The position numbers and the translations under genes were made by a program. The notes under the pieces are model-generated. The model saw nothing but the letters and a program-made list of their open reading frames with translations, did not search any database and had not been told where the DNA came from. This document shows positions 43,370 to 52,455 of a stretch of DNA of 64,000 nt, piece by piece. This DNA comes from JAKPUX01 sp964436305. GTDB taxonomy: Bacteria > Zhuqueibacterota > Zhuqueibacteria > Residuimicrobiales > Residuimicrobiaceae. The DNA lies in contig CAYTCI010000004.1 of assembly GCA_964436305.1 (NCBI GenBank), positions 27,381 to 91,380 of the forward strand. Direction: 5' to 3'. Position 1 is the stretch's first letter, and the number at the start of each line of letters is the position of its first letter.

Positions 43370-46291
43370 ATGAATGCAACCAACCTGACGCATACGCTCC
43401 GGCGCGCCGCCCTCCTGCTGGCGGCGCTCGCCGGACTGGCAGCCGCCCCCGCGGAGGCGCAGTACTATTTCGGCCGCAACAAGGTCAACTACCACCACTT
43501 TGAGTGGCGCGTTCTCCAGACCGAGCATTTCGAGATCTATTACTATCCGGAAATGCGCGAACTCACCGAAATCGGCGCCGCCTGGGCCGAGGAGAGCTAC
43601 CATTTCCTTGAGAACCGGTTCCATCTCAGCCTGCGCGAACGCATCCCCCTGATCTTTTACGCCACCCACGCCCATTTCCAGGAGACCAACACCCTGCCCT
43701 ACCTCATTCCGGAGGGTATCGGCGGTTTTTTTGAGTACATCAAGGGGCGGGTCGTGGTGCCTGCCAACGGCTCCATCCCCGAATTCAAAAAAGTGATCCG
43801 CCACGAACTGGTGCATGTCTTCACCCATGCCAAAGTGAACCGGGTGCTCAAGGAGCACAAGCAATTGAACAATCCGGGACTGCCGCTGTGGTTCAGCGAG
43901 GGGCTGGCCGAATACTGGTCGAGCGGCTGGGACAGCGAGGCCGAGATGTTCCTCCGCGACGCGGTCATCAATAACTACCTCTACCCCGTCTCGGCCATCT
44001 ACCAGATCAACGGCACCTTTTTGATGTACAAGGAGGGCCAGAGTCTCCTCCGTTTCATCGATACCCATTGGGGGGAGGACAAGATCCTGCAGTTGATCGA
44101 TAATGTCTGGATGGCCCCCTATTTTTCCGAGGTGATGACCCTGACCCTGGGCATCGATCTGCATGAATTCGATGAACGCTGGATCTATGCCCTCAAGAAG
44201 GAGAGCTATCCCCTGCTGCAGGACAACGATGCGGCCTCGCGGGTGAGCCTGCAGGTCACCCGCCAGGGGATCAACATCAAGCCCGCCTTCTGGCAAGCGG
44301 ATACAGCCCGGGTGGTTTTTATCTCCAACCGCAGCGGCTATGCCAACATCTATCAGGCGCCCCTGGCGGGCAGCCCGCGCGAACCCAAACTGGAGGTTCT
44401 GGTTGCGGGCGAACGCAGCGAGGCCTTTGAATCCTTTCACCTGCTCAACAGCGCCATCGACGTCAACCGCAGCGGCGAGCTCGCCTTCATCTCCAAGGCC
44501 GGCGAAAGGGACCGGCTCTACATCATGGAGCTGTCCGCAAAAAAGATCACCGGCCGGCATGCGTTCGAGCCGCTGGTCTCGCTCTACTCCCCCCGCTGGT
44601 CGCCCGACGGCAGCCGCATGGTCTTTTCCGGTCTGGCCTTCAGCGGCCGCCGGGATCTCTATCTCTTCGAGCGCGCGACCGGGCAGCTGACGCCGCTGAC
44701 CGACGATGCCTGCGACGACAAGGACCCGGTCTTCTCACCCGATGGCCGCCGGATCGTCTTCAGCTCGGACCGCGGCGGCACCGGCGAACGCGGGGTCTAC
44801 AACCTCTTTCTCTGTGATCTCGATGCGGGCGGCATCACGCCGCTGACCGGCGGCCACGGCCATGATCAAATGCCCGCCTGGTCGCCCGACGGCAGCCATA
44901 TCGCCTTTATCTCCGACCGCAGCGGCACGCAGAATATCTGGGTGGTGCCGGCGCCGGTCCGGGCCCTCTCCCCCGCCCAGCGTCTCGGACTGGAGCCGGT
45001 GGCTGAGGCCCGCCAGCCCCTTCCCGCGGCGCCGCGCCAGCTGACCCATTTTATCACCGGGGCCTACGATCCGCAGTGGACCCCCCGCGGGGATCTGCTC
45101 TTCACGATCTTTGAAAAATTCTCCTTCAACATCGGTCTGATCAAGGGGATGGCCGACAGCCTGCACCAGCCCGTGCCGCCCGTGGCCGCCAACCTGGCCG
45201 CTGACTCCCTGTCGACCGACCGCTGGGACTACCCGCGCCTCAGCGGCGCCGGCGAGAGCCGCGACCTCCGCTACAAGCCCAAGTACAGTCTCGACATCGC
45301 CCAGTCGCAGATCACCCAGGATCCCATTTTTGGCACCTCCGGCGGCATGCAGCTCGCCGTCTCGGACCTGCTCGGCAATTACCAGTACTTCTTCCTCCTC
45401 TACAACACCGCCCGGGTCCAGAGCGAACTGCTCTCCAGCTTTAACGTCGCGGTCTCACGGGTCGACCTCTCCCATCGCACCAACGTCGCTGCCGGCCTCT
45501 TTCACTTCGCCGGCCAGTATTACAACCGCTATGACTACTGGTTCTGGGAACGGCGCTATGGCGGTTACACCGCCCTCAGCTATCCCCTCTCGAAATTCAA
45601 CCGCGTCGAGGCCAGTCTCAATGTGCGCTGGTCGGATAAAAAGTGGTTTCTCAACGACTACCGCCGCAAGGCCCTGCTGGTCTCCAATTTCGTCTCCTAC
45701 GTTCAGGACAACTCGCTCTGGGGCCCGACCGGCCCGCTGGACGGCAGCCGGATGAATTTCACCCTGGGAACGACCGTCGATGTCGCGCACGCCAATGTCC
45801 GCTTCCTCACGGCCATCGTCGATTACCGGCGCTATTTTCGCATCTCCACCCAGAGCACCCATGCCCTCCGCTGCTGGGCCCAGATCAACAACGGCAAGGA
45901 ATCCACCCCCTTCTATATGGGCGGCAGCTGGGATCTGCGCGGTTACCGGCTCTGGAGCCTCTGGGGCACCAAACTCGCCATGGTCAGCAACGAGCTGCGC
46001 TTTCCTTTCATCGACCGCTTCGTGCTCAAGTTCCCGATCGGCGGGGTGGCCATCAGCAGCATCCGTGGGGCGCTCTTCTGCGACCTCGGCAACGCCTGGG
46101 ACCAGCGTCTGCCAGACCTGCTTGGCAGCACCGGCTGTGGCATCCGTTTTCAGCTTGGAGGGATGCTGGTGTTGCGTTTCGATACCGGCCGCAAATTCAT
46201 CCTCACGGATCCGGGGCGGTTTTATCAGCGGAACAACTGGCAGTTCGAGCGCAACTGGTTCACGCAATTCTTTTTCGGCTGGGATTTCTGA
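43370..46291 (+). CDS. outer-membrane fusion: gluzincin-type metalloprotease + TolB-like propeller + BamA-like barrel (copy 2)
   Basis: A 973-residue paralog of the protein at 17489-20614. Signal peptide ending AAPAEAQ; zinc domain with HELVH at 145-149 and the downstream Glu in WFSEGLAEYW; PD40/TolB repeats (SPRWSPDGSRMVFSG, PVFSPDGRRIVFSSDRGG, PAWSPDGSHIAFISD); C-terminal surface-antigen barrel with an RGY motif (GGSWDLRGYRLWSL), FPFIDRF and GALFCDLGNAWD. Its C-terminus ends in FFFGWDF, a Phe-terminal barrel signal. It overlaps the next gene by TGATG. The two paralogs share the ordering of domains. Probably both sit in the outer membrane with protease and propeller facing the periplasm. Confidence 0.87.
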   Translation: MNATNLTHTLRRAALLLAALAGLAAAPAEAQYYFGRNKVNYHHFEWRVLQTEHFEIYYYPEMRELTEIGAAWAEESYHFLENRFHLSLRERIPLIFYATHAHFQETNTLPYLIPEGIGGFFEYIKGRVVVPANGSIPEFKKVIRHELVHVFTHAKVNRVLKEHKQLNNPGLPLWFSEGLAEYWSSGWDSEAEMFLRDAVINNYLYPVSAIYQINGTFLMYKEGQSLLRFIDTHWGEDKILQLIDNVWMAPYFSEVMTLTLGIDLHEFDERWIYALKKESYPLLQDNDAASRVSLQVTRQGINIKPAFWQADTARVVFISNRSGYANIYQAPLAGSPREPKLEVLVAGERSEAFESFHLLNSAIDVNRSGELAFISKAGERDRLYIMELSAKKITGRHAFEPLVSLYSPRWSPDGSRMVFSGLAFSGRRDLYLFERATGQLTPLTDDACDDKDPVFSPDGRRIVFSSDRGGTGERGVYNLFLCDLDAGGITPLTGGHGHDQMPAWSPDGSHIAFISDRSGTQNIWVVPAPVRALSPAQRLGLEPVAEARQPLPAAPRQLTHFITGAYDPQWTPRGDLLFTIFEKFSFNIGLIKGMADSLHQPVPPVAANLAADSLSTDRWDYPRLSGAGESRDLRYKPKYSLDIAQSQITQDPIFGTSGGMQLAVSDLLGNYQYFFLLYNTARVQSELLSSFNVAVSRVDLSHRTNVAAGLFHFAGQYYNRYDYWFWERRYGGYTALSYPLSKFNRVEASLNVRWSDKKWFLNDYRRKALLVSNFVSYVQDNSLWGPTGPLDGSRMNFTLGTTVDVAHANVRFLTAIVDYRRYFRISTQSTHALRCWAQINNGKESTPFYMGGSWDLRGYRLWSLWGTKLAMVSNELRFPFIDRFVLKFPIGGVAISSIRGALFCDLGNAWDQRLPDLLGSTGCGIRFQLGGMLVLRFDTGRKFILTDPGRFYQRNNWQFERNWFTQFFFGWDF

Positions 46292-47460
46292 TGCAGAAGC
46301 GGGGAAAAACATTCGGCGGTGAAGGGTTGCCCGGGCACCGCGGCGGGCGGGCAGCGCTCTGGCTGCTCCTCGCCCTGCTGGCGACCGGCTGTCACCACTT
46401 CAACTACAAGAGGGCGGCGGACCCCCTCCTCCCCCTTTGGCCGCAGCTCGGCGGCGGAGCGAATCGCAATGCGGCCGTCGCCTTGGAACCGCAGCTGCCG
46501 CTCGAGGCGGTCTGGCAGAAGCAGACGACCGGCGTCATCCAGCCCTCGCTGGTCGGCCTGGGGAACTGGCTCCTCTTCACCACCGGCGAAGGCCAGGTAG
46601 GGGGCTTTGACCTGCGTACGGGCAAGGGCCTCGGCAAAACCATCGGGCGCAATACCACCGCCCTTACCTGCGCCGCGGGCGACAGCGGCCTGGTGCTGAT
46701 CCGGCGGCTTCGCAAAAATAACGTTCTCTTCTACCACCTCGGCCGCGGGCGGGTGCGTTGGCGTAAAAGCACCGAGCCCATCCTCGGCGAACCCCTCATC
46801 GTCGGCGAGCGGCTCTACCTGGCCACCCTGCGCGGCCGGCTGCTCTGCCTGGCACTGCGGGACGGGACGCTGCTCGCCGAGGCCCGCCTGCCGCACGACT
46901 GCATCGCCGCGCCGGCGATGGCGGACAGCGTCCTGACCATCGGCGACGACCGCGGCCTCCTCCACGCCTTCGATCCACAATTGCACCCGCTTTGGCGATA
47001 CGAATGCGGCGGTGCCTTGCGCGCCCCGGCCATCGCCCACGCCGGCTGCTTCTACATCGGTTCCACCAGCGGCCGCTTCTCCGCCATCGACATCCGCAGT
47101 GGTGCCGAGCGCTGGCACTATCTCAGCCCCGGCAAGATCCTCCATGCCGCGGCGGCCACCGACTCCATCGTGGCCGTGGCCGCCGCTGATGCGCAGCTTT
47201 GCGCTCTCGATGCCCGCGATGGCCGGCTGCTCTGGCGGGCCCCGCTCGGCGCCGTTCCGGCCGCTGCCCCCCTGATTTGCGGCCGCCTCCTCTTTCTTGG
47301 TACGGGCGCGGGCAAACTGGGCGCCTTCGCCCTCGACAACGGCCGCGAACTCTGGTCCTTCACCGCCAAAGCCCCGATCGCTACGCCACCGATCCTCATC
47401 GGCCGGCTTTTATGCTTCGCCACCACCAATGGCCTCCTCTACAGCTTCACCTGGCACTGA
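46291..47460 (+). CDS. BamB-like PQQ-propeller lipoprotein
   Basis: A 389-residue lipoprotein. Signal sequence (WLLLALLATGC) with lipobox ATGC. The rest is a PQQ/BamB-type beta-propeller: repeats such as GQVGGFDLRTGKGL, RGRLLCLALRDGTLL, GLLHAFDPQLHPLW, FSAIDIRSGAERW, QLCALDARDGRLLW, KLGAFALDNGRELW. The start ATG 46291 overlaps the previous stop (TGATG), so it is coupled to the barrel gene. BamB binds BamA and helps barrel folding, which suggests it is a partner of the preceding protein; that interaction is inferred. Confidence 0.9.
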   Translation: MQKRGKTFGGEGLPGHRGGRAALWLLLALLATGCHHFNYKRAADPLLPLWPQLGGGANRNAAVALEPQLPLEAVWQKQTTGVIQPSLVGLGNWLLFTTGEGQVGGFDLRTGKGLGKTIGRNTTALTCAAGDSGLVLIRRLRKNNVLFYHLGRGRVRWRKSTEPILGEPLIVGERLYLATLRGRLLCLALRDGTLLAEARLPHDCIAAPAMADSVLTIGDDRGLLHAFDPQLHPLWRYECGGALRAPAIAHAGCFYIGSTSGRFSAIDIRSGAERWHYLSPGKILHAAAATDSIVAVAAADAQLCALDARDGRLLWRAPLGAVPAAAPLICGRLLFLGTGAGKLGAFALDNGRELWSFTAKAPIATPPILIGRLLCFATTNGLLYSFTWH

Positions 47461-47476
47461 ATCGGTTCCACCTCCT

Positions 47477-48091
47477 TCACATCAGCAGGCTCCGCAGCTC
47501 CGCCAGTCCCGCCTCGAGATGCTGCCGCACGGCGGCCAACGGGAGAGGATGGCCGAGCTGCCGGAGCGAGGTGACGAACTCTGCATGCCCGCGCAGCCGG
47601 CGATAGTCGGGCTCCCGCGAGGGGTGGGTGAGATAGTGGGCCATTCGCCGGAGATCGGGATCGACCAGCAGCGAGCCCTGGTAGAAGAAAAGGTTGCGGG
47701 ATTTGAACATCGAACAGCCGAGGATCTTTTGGCCGTTGACGGCGATGTCGCTGATCCCGGCCGGCTCCGCCCCGAGGTCCGCCAGCTCCTGCTGCAACCG
47801 GGCGATCAGCCAGGCGTTGATCACCTGAAAAAAATGGTAAGGCGAGTCGCTGCGGGCGCTGATGAAGGCGCAGGTGAGACAGAGGATCCCGGGCATGAGC
47901 AGCACCGCGCCCCCGCCGCCGCGGCGCCGGATCACGGCCACGCCATCGCGGCGGCAGGCGTCGAGATGCACCTCCTGGTCGGCGTGCTGGCCATGCCCGA
48001 TCACCACCGCGATTCCGCGGGGCTCCCACAATTCGGCGAGGAAGGGGATTTCCGGTCCCACCCGGGTATAAAGCTGGTCATGAATATCCAT
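47477..48091 (-). CDS. lipoate-protein ligase-like protein (BPL/LplA fold), short form
   Basis: A 204-residue protein. Ligase fold landmarks: GIAVVIGHGQ, RRRGGGGAVLLMPG (equivalent of the RRxSGGGxV lipoyl-AMP loop) and GISDIAVNGQKILGCSMF with the Lys of the active site. The usual N-terminal strand (DMALDE) is missing compared with the typical 250-330-residue ligases. The start is ATG 48091 (AGGAG 11 bases upstream); GTG 48103 abuts the site. Could act on lipoate or octanoate; substrate uncertain. The lipoylated enzymes are not in this window. Confidence 0.75.
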   Translation of the reverse strand: MDIHDQLYTRVGPEIPFLAELWEPRGIAVVIGHGQHADQEVHLDACRRDGVAVIRRRGGGGAVLLMPGILCLTCAFISARSDSPYHFFQVINAWLIARLQQELADLGAEPAGISDIAVNGQKILGCSMFKSRNLFFYQGSLLVDPDLRRMAHYLTHPSREPDYRRLRGHAEFVTSLRQLGHPLPLAAVRQHLEAGLAELRSLLM

Positions 48092-48185
48092 CGGCCTGTC
48101 CACTCCTCTTCTTCGGGACCCCTCTGCTGCGACAAAAATCGGCCCGGCAGGGGAGGATTTAGCTGGAAATTTGTGTTATTTATCC

Positions 48186-48191
48186 TATATT
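48186..48191 (+). promoter_or_regulatory. possible -10 element for the IPP isomerase gene
   Basis: TATATT in an AT-rich patch between divergent genes. No convincing -35 at 16-18 bases. Predicted leader about 50 bases. Confidence 0.3.
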
Positions 48192-48247
48192 AGAGGGGTG
48201 TTGCCGAAGCAACGCGCACCCTGACAGGATGGAGAGCCTGCTGTATC

Positions 48248-49282
48248 ATGAGTGACGAGATCAACCACAGGAAATACGACCACATTCGCATCGTGCGCAG
48301 CGATGGTGGCAGCGACCGAGGGAAAAGCTATTTCGATGCCGTCGCCCTGGTGCATCGTGCGCTCCCCGAGATTGATATGAAGGCGATCGATCCCGCGGTC
48401 GAGTTTCTCGGCAAATCCCTCTCCTTCCCCCTGATGATCGCCCCGATGACCGGTGGGGACCACGATCTGGTGCGCACCATCAACAGGAACCTCGCCCGTG
48501 CGGCTGAGGCTACCCGGGTGGCCATGGCGGTCGGGTCACAGCGGGTGATGATCACCCATGCCGCCGCGCGCGAGAGTTTCGCCTTGCGCCCCCATGCTCC
48601 CCGGACCGTCCTGCTTGGCAATCTCGGCGCCGTGCAGCTCAACCACGGCTTCACCCTGCGGGAATGCCTCCAGGCCATCGAGGTGCTCGAGGCCGACGGC
48701 CTCTATCTCCATCTCAATCCCCTGCAGGAGGCCATTCAGCCCGAGGGGGAGACCAATTTCAGCGGTCTTGCCGACAAGATCGGCCAGGTTGCAGCGGAGC
48801 TGCCGCGGCCGGTGCTGGTCAAGGAGGTCGGTTCGGGGATCGCCCGCCAGGACGCCGAGCTGCTGATCGCCCGCGGTATCCGCTATATCGACGCTGCCGG
48901 CAGCGGCGGCACCTCGTGGAGCCGGATCGAGCATTTTCGCCAGCAGGCCAACCGCAGCGCCGAAACCAGTCAGGCCGGGCTGCTCTTTCAGGACTGGGGT
49001 TTGCCGACCCCGGCCCTGCTGGACGAGCTGGCGCCTCTCGGCGACCGCGTGACCCTGATCGCCTCCGGCGGCATCCGTTCGGGGCTCGACATGGCCAAGG
49101 CGATGATCCTCGGCGCCACTCTCTGCGGGATCGCCAAACCCTTTCTCGAGCCCGCCCTGCACTCGGCCGACGAGGTCATCCGGCTGATCGAACGGCTGCG
49201 CAAGGAGTTCATCATCACCCTGTTCCTGCTCGGCATCACCCGTTCCGCCGATCTGATCGGCAACCGGAGTTTGCTGGCCTGA
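48248..49282 (+). CDS. fni: type 2 isopentenyl-diphosphate delta-isomerase
   Basis: A 344-residue FMN- and NADPH-dependent isomerase that interconverts IPP and DMAPP. N-terminal RKYDHIRIV, FPLMIAPMTGGDHDLVRTIN, AMAVGSQR, HLNPLQEAIQPEGETNF, VKEVGSGIA, GSGGTSWSRIE and GGIRSGLDMAKAM are type 2 motifs. The start ATG 48248 has GGATGGAGAG 10-14 bases upstream. Followed 40 bases later by transaldolase, so likely cotranscribed. Confidence 0.95.
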   Translation: MSDEINHRKYDHIRIVRSDGGSDRGKSYFDAVALVHRALPEIDMKAIDPAVEFLGKSLSFPLMIAPMTGGDHDLVRTINRNLARAAEATRVAMAVGSQRVMITHAAARESFALRPHAPRTVLLGNLGAVQLNHGFTLRECLQAIEVLEADGLYLHLNPLQEAIQPEGETNFSGLADKIGQVAAELPRPVLVKEVGSGIARQDAELLIARGIRYIDAAGSGGTSWSRIEHFRQQANRSAETSQAGLLFQDWGLPTPALLDELAPLGDRVTLIASGGIRSGLDMAKAMILGATLCGIAKPFLEPALHSADEVIRLIERLRKEFIITLFLLGITRSADLIGNRSLLA

Positions 49283-49322
49283 GCGCCCGTACAAGGCATG
49301 CATCCTTCAAGGAGAGTCAGGT

Positions 49323-50411
49323 ATGACACGCTTGCAACAATTGCTGGACCGCGGACAATCGATCTGGATCGATTATATCGAACGGGAATTCATCACAGCG
49401 GGGCGTCTGGCCGGTCTGATCCGCGAGGGGGTACGCGGCCTCACCTCCAATCCCGCCATTTTTCAGAAGGCGATCAGCGAGGGCGCCGCCTATGATGCTG
49501 ATATCGCGGCCCTGGCCGCCCGCGGACTGGCGACCGAGCCGATCTATGAAGCCCTGGCGATTGCCGACATCCGCGCCGCCGCCGATGCCTTCCGGCCGCT
49601 GCATCTCGCCAGCGAGGGTGCGGACGGCTATGTCAGCCTCGAGGTCAATCCCGTCCTGGCCCACGATGCGGCCAGGACGGTTGAAGAGGCCAAACGCCTC
49701 TTCGCCGCCGTGGACCGGCCCAACCTGATGATCAAGATCCCCGCCACCGCGGCCGGCCTTGCCGCCATACCCCAGGTCATTGCCGCGGGGATCAGCGTCA
49801 ATGCCACCCTCCTCTTCAACAGCCGCCACTACCGCGGAGTGGCCGAGGCCTGGTTGGCCGGACTCGAAGAGCGCCAGGAGCGGGGGCACTCCCTGCAGGG
49901 GATTGCCTCGGTCGCCTCTTTCTTCGTCAGCCGCCTCGATAGCCGGCTCGATCCCCGCCTCGAGAGCCTCGGCTCCCCCGGCCTGAAGGGCAAGCTGGCC
50001 GTGGCCAATGCAGCCGCGGTTTATGATCTCTATCAGGAGTTGCTCACCGCGCCGCGCTGGCGCCGGCTGGCCGCTCCAGGCGCCCTGCCGCAGCGCCTGC
50101 TCTGGGCCAGCACCGGCACCAAGGATCCGCACTATTCGGATACCCTCTACGTCGATGAACTGATCGGACCGGCGACGGTCAATACCGTCCCGCCGGCAAC
50201 CCTGCAAGCCTGGCTCGATCATGGCCGGACTGCCGCGGCCCTGCCGGCGGTGGAGTCGTGCACCAACGCCGTGCTGCGGGCTGTGGCTGAACGCGGTGTC
50301 AATCTCGACCTCGAGACCGAAATACTGCAGGAAGAGGGGGTCGCAGCCTTCGCCAAATCCTTTGCCGCGATGCTGCATAGTGTCGCTGACAAACAAAAAG
50401 CCAGCCGTTAA
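49323..50411 (+). CDS. tal: transaldolase
   Basis: A 362-residue enzyme of the non-oxidative pentose phosphate pathway. N-terminal SIWIDYIEREFI, GLTSNPAIFQKAI, Schiff-base Lys in NLMIKIPAT, ISVNATLLFN and TGTKDPHYSDTLYVDEL fit the long transaldolase subfamily of mycobacterial/cyanobacterial type. The start has AAGGAGAG at spacing 7. Ends 3 bases from the stop of the convergent DUF4838-like gene, without a visible terminator. Confidence 0.95.
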   Translation: MTRLQQLLDRGQSIWIDYIEREFITAGRLAGLIREGVRGLTSNPAIFQKAISEGAAYDADIAALAARGLATEPIYEALAIADIRAAADAFRPLHLASEGADGYVSLEVNPVLAHDAARTVEEAKRLFAAVDRPNLMIKIPATAAGLAAIPQVIAAGISVNATLLFNSRHYRGVAEAWLAGLEERQERGHSLQGIASVASFFVSRLDSRLDPRLESLGSPGLKGKLAVANAAAVYDLYQELLTAPRWRRLAAPGALPQRLLWASTGTKDPHYSDTLYVDELIGPATVNTVPPATLQAWLDHGRTAAALPAVESCTNAVLRAVAERGVNLDLETEILQEEGVAAFAKSFAAMLHSVADKQKASR

Positions 50412-50414
50412 CCC

Positions 50415-52433
50415 TCATTCCACATAGACACGGTCGTAGGGGAGGCCATAGCGCCGCTGCAACTGCTGCAGCAGGGCCCTGGCGCTCTCCTCCAGACCGC
50501 TGGCCTTGAGCGCGTTCACCTTGCCGGCGTCACAGCCCCCCTCCTCGACTGTCAATCCCTCCATACGCTGTACCACCTGCCGCAGCCGGATCGCCGCCTC
50601 TTCGCGCATGGCCGGCTCATCCTCACCCAGAGTGAGCGAGCGGATGATGTTGTCATAAAGGGTGATCGTCACCTCCGCAAAGCGCAGCTGCTTCTCCGCT
50701 GCGAGCAGCCGGTCGAGGGTCTGATCGGGCAGCTTGCTCTCGAGCATATCGTCCATGACATGGCGCGCATCGTGGATCAGCTGGAAAGTCCGCTCCCAGG
50801 CCACCCCCTCATCGGTTTCGGAAAACTCCTGATAGAGGCTGAAATGACGGCGGAAGTGCTCGAGTGGCAGCAGCGGCCCGGAAAAGCCGCTCTGCGCCAG
50901 TTCGTTCACACGACGGGGGAGCTCGCCCCGCCAGGCGGTGCAATTGGCAAAGGCCTCGCTAAGCATGGCGAAATACTCGAGAGTCATGGTAGCCGCGCCG
51001 GGGTAGGCGAAAGTCGTGAAGGCCTGCCGCAGCGAATCGGCGCGGAGATGGGGCTGCTGCAGGGCCTGTCCCAGCAGATAATCCCGGTAAAAGCGGATGC
51101 CGGTGGGCCGGATGCGGGCGGGTGCGTCGCAGAAAAATCCCTGAATGCCAAGGGCGCGGCAGGTTTCGAGGTCGCGCGCGATGACCTGGTCGATGACCAG
51201 CGGCAGGCCGGCGTACTCGGGGGCATAATAGCCCTCGACGACGGCGTGGCGGGCGGAGGGGGTTGCGGCGAGCCATTTCACCAGCGCGTTGAGGGTGCCG
51301 GCATTGACCTCGAGGCAGTGCGGATCGGCGAGGGCGTGGTTGAAGCAGCGCGGCTGCAGCCGTGCCGCCAGCAGGATCTCCGCGCGTGGCCATGCCCCCG
51401 GCGCAGCGTGTTCCGGCAGGGAGAGATCGTGGAGGGCCAGCAGGGTTGTAGCTTGCGGCAGGGCGCCCGCTTTTTTCAGGCGGGACATCTCCGCACCGAT
51501 CTGACCGACGAGATGAAGCCAGCGGTCGGTTGGGGAACCGAGGGCCTGGCAGCTGCTGCAGCTGCACAAGGGTGCGGCCTCGGCCGCATCGAGCACGACC
51601 AGATCGGCGGTATCGCCCGCGAACAGCCGGGCCAGCAGCTCCCGGCGGGCCTTTTCATCACTGCAGCAAAAGCCCGGCTGCCAGAGGCCGGGTGCCGCAG
51701 CGCGGCGGACACTCTGAAGGCCGAGGCCGCGCAGGGCTGCCGGACTGGACCAGTCGGCCGGCAGGTGGGTGAAGCGCTGCCGCGCCCACCAAAGGAGGGT
51801 GGTGGAGTCGGCGGGGGCATCGCTGGCCGGACAAACCGGGAGGAAGCCGCTCCACTCGAGGCTGCCGGGGGGAAGGCCGGTCGCGCGGAGAATGCGGACC
51901 TCACGCCGCGGTGTGATGTATTCTCCGCCCTTGCCGGGGAAGAGAAAGCGCACCCCCTCTTCATCGAGAAAGGCATAGACTGCGCGGAGCAGGTCGTCCT
52001 CGCGGTGGGCGGTAATAGCCAGAAAATGGTTCTCGCCTTCGTTCCAGGCGTCGAAGCGCCAGGGCGGCCGCTCGCCAGCGCCTGTGGCGCGATCGGACTT
52101 GTTCAGCCGCCTCGCCGCCGCGGCGAATCGCGATTTGGCGCCAGGCTTGCCCAAAAACAGGATCCGGCCGGCCGCCGTCTGGTCATCGCCCTGGATGGCG
52201 ATTGCGCTCTCCGGCCGGCCGGTCAGGCGGGCGAGATAACGCCGCAGCTCCGCGGCGGCGAGGCGGCGCACCCGGGCGCCTGCATCGGCATCCGCCCCGG
52301 CATCGCTCCCGGCCGGCAGGACGATGGTGCAGGGGGCCGCGGCATCCAGCAGGTTAAAGGGGGTGAAGGCCTCCCGGCACTGCACCAGCATCAGTGCGCA
52401 AGCGGTCAGCCATACAGCAGTTGCTCTGGACAT
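50415..52433 (-). CDS. exported DUF4838 / GH67 N-terminal-like protein
   Basis: A 672-residue protein. The signal segment WLTACALMLVQC carries a Cys, but Gln at -1 is not a canonical lipobox, so lipidation is uncertain. The region about residues 80-190 matches the N-terminal alpha-glucuronidase (GH67N) landmarks (AAAELRRYLARLTG, FLAITAHREDDLLRAVYAFLDEEGVRFLFPG is the long conserved stretch). The rest, about 480 residues, resembles DUF4838, with cysteine pairs such as LCSCSSCQALG. Carbohydrate-active role suspected, no catalytic acid assigned. The start ATG 52433 has AAAGGATC at spacing 8; GTG 52454 abuts the previous stop and lacks a site. Last gene of the minus operon from 63749. Confidence 0.7.
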   Translation of the reverse strand: MSRATAVWLTACALMLVQCREAFTPFNLLDAAAPCTIVLPAGSDAGADADAGARVRRLAAAELRRYLARLTGRPESAIAIQGDDQTAAGRILFLGKPGAKSRFAAAARRLNKSDRATGAGERPPWRFDAWNEGENHFLAITAHREDDLLRAVYAFLDEEGVRFLFPGKGGEYITPRREVRILRATGLPPGSLEWSGFLPVCPASDAPADSTTLLWWARQRFTHLPADWSSPAALRGLGLQSVRRAAAPGLWQPGFCCSDEKARRELLARLFAGDTADLVVLDAAEAAPLCSCSSCQALGSPTDRWLHLVGQIGAEMSRLKKAGALPQATTLLALHDLSLPEHAAPGAWPRAEILLAARLQPRCFNHALADPHCLEVNAGTLNALVKWLAATPSARHAVVEGYYAPEYAGLPLVIDQVIARDLETCRALGIQGFFCDAPARIRPTGIRFYRDYLLGQALQQPHLRADSLRQAFTTFAYPGAATMTLEYFAMLSEAFANCTAWRGELPRRVNELAQSGFSGPLLPLEHFRRHFSLYQEFSETDEGVAWERTFQLIHDARHVMDDMLESKLPDQTLDRLLAAEKQLRFAEVTITLYDNIIRSLTLGEDEPAMREEAAIRLRQVVQRMEGLTVEEGGCDAGKVNALKASGLEESARALLQQLQRRYGLPYDRVYVE

Positions 52434-52455
52434 GTGAAGGGGATCCTTTGTCACG

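Noticed and set aside
42584..44560. Long minus-strand frame over the acyltransferase and metalloprotease genes
   Set aside because: Antisense to two conserved genes; composition rich in Glu/Gly from reverse reading, no ribosome site.
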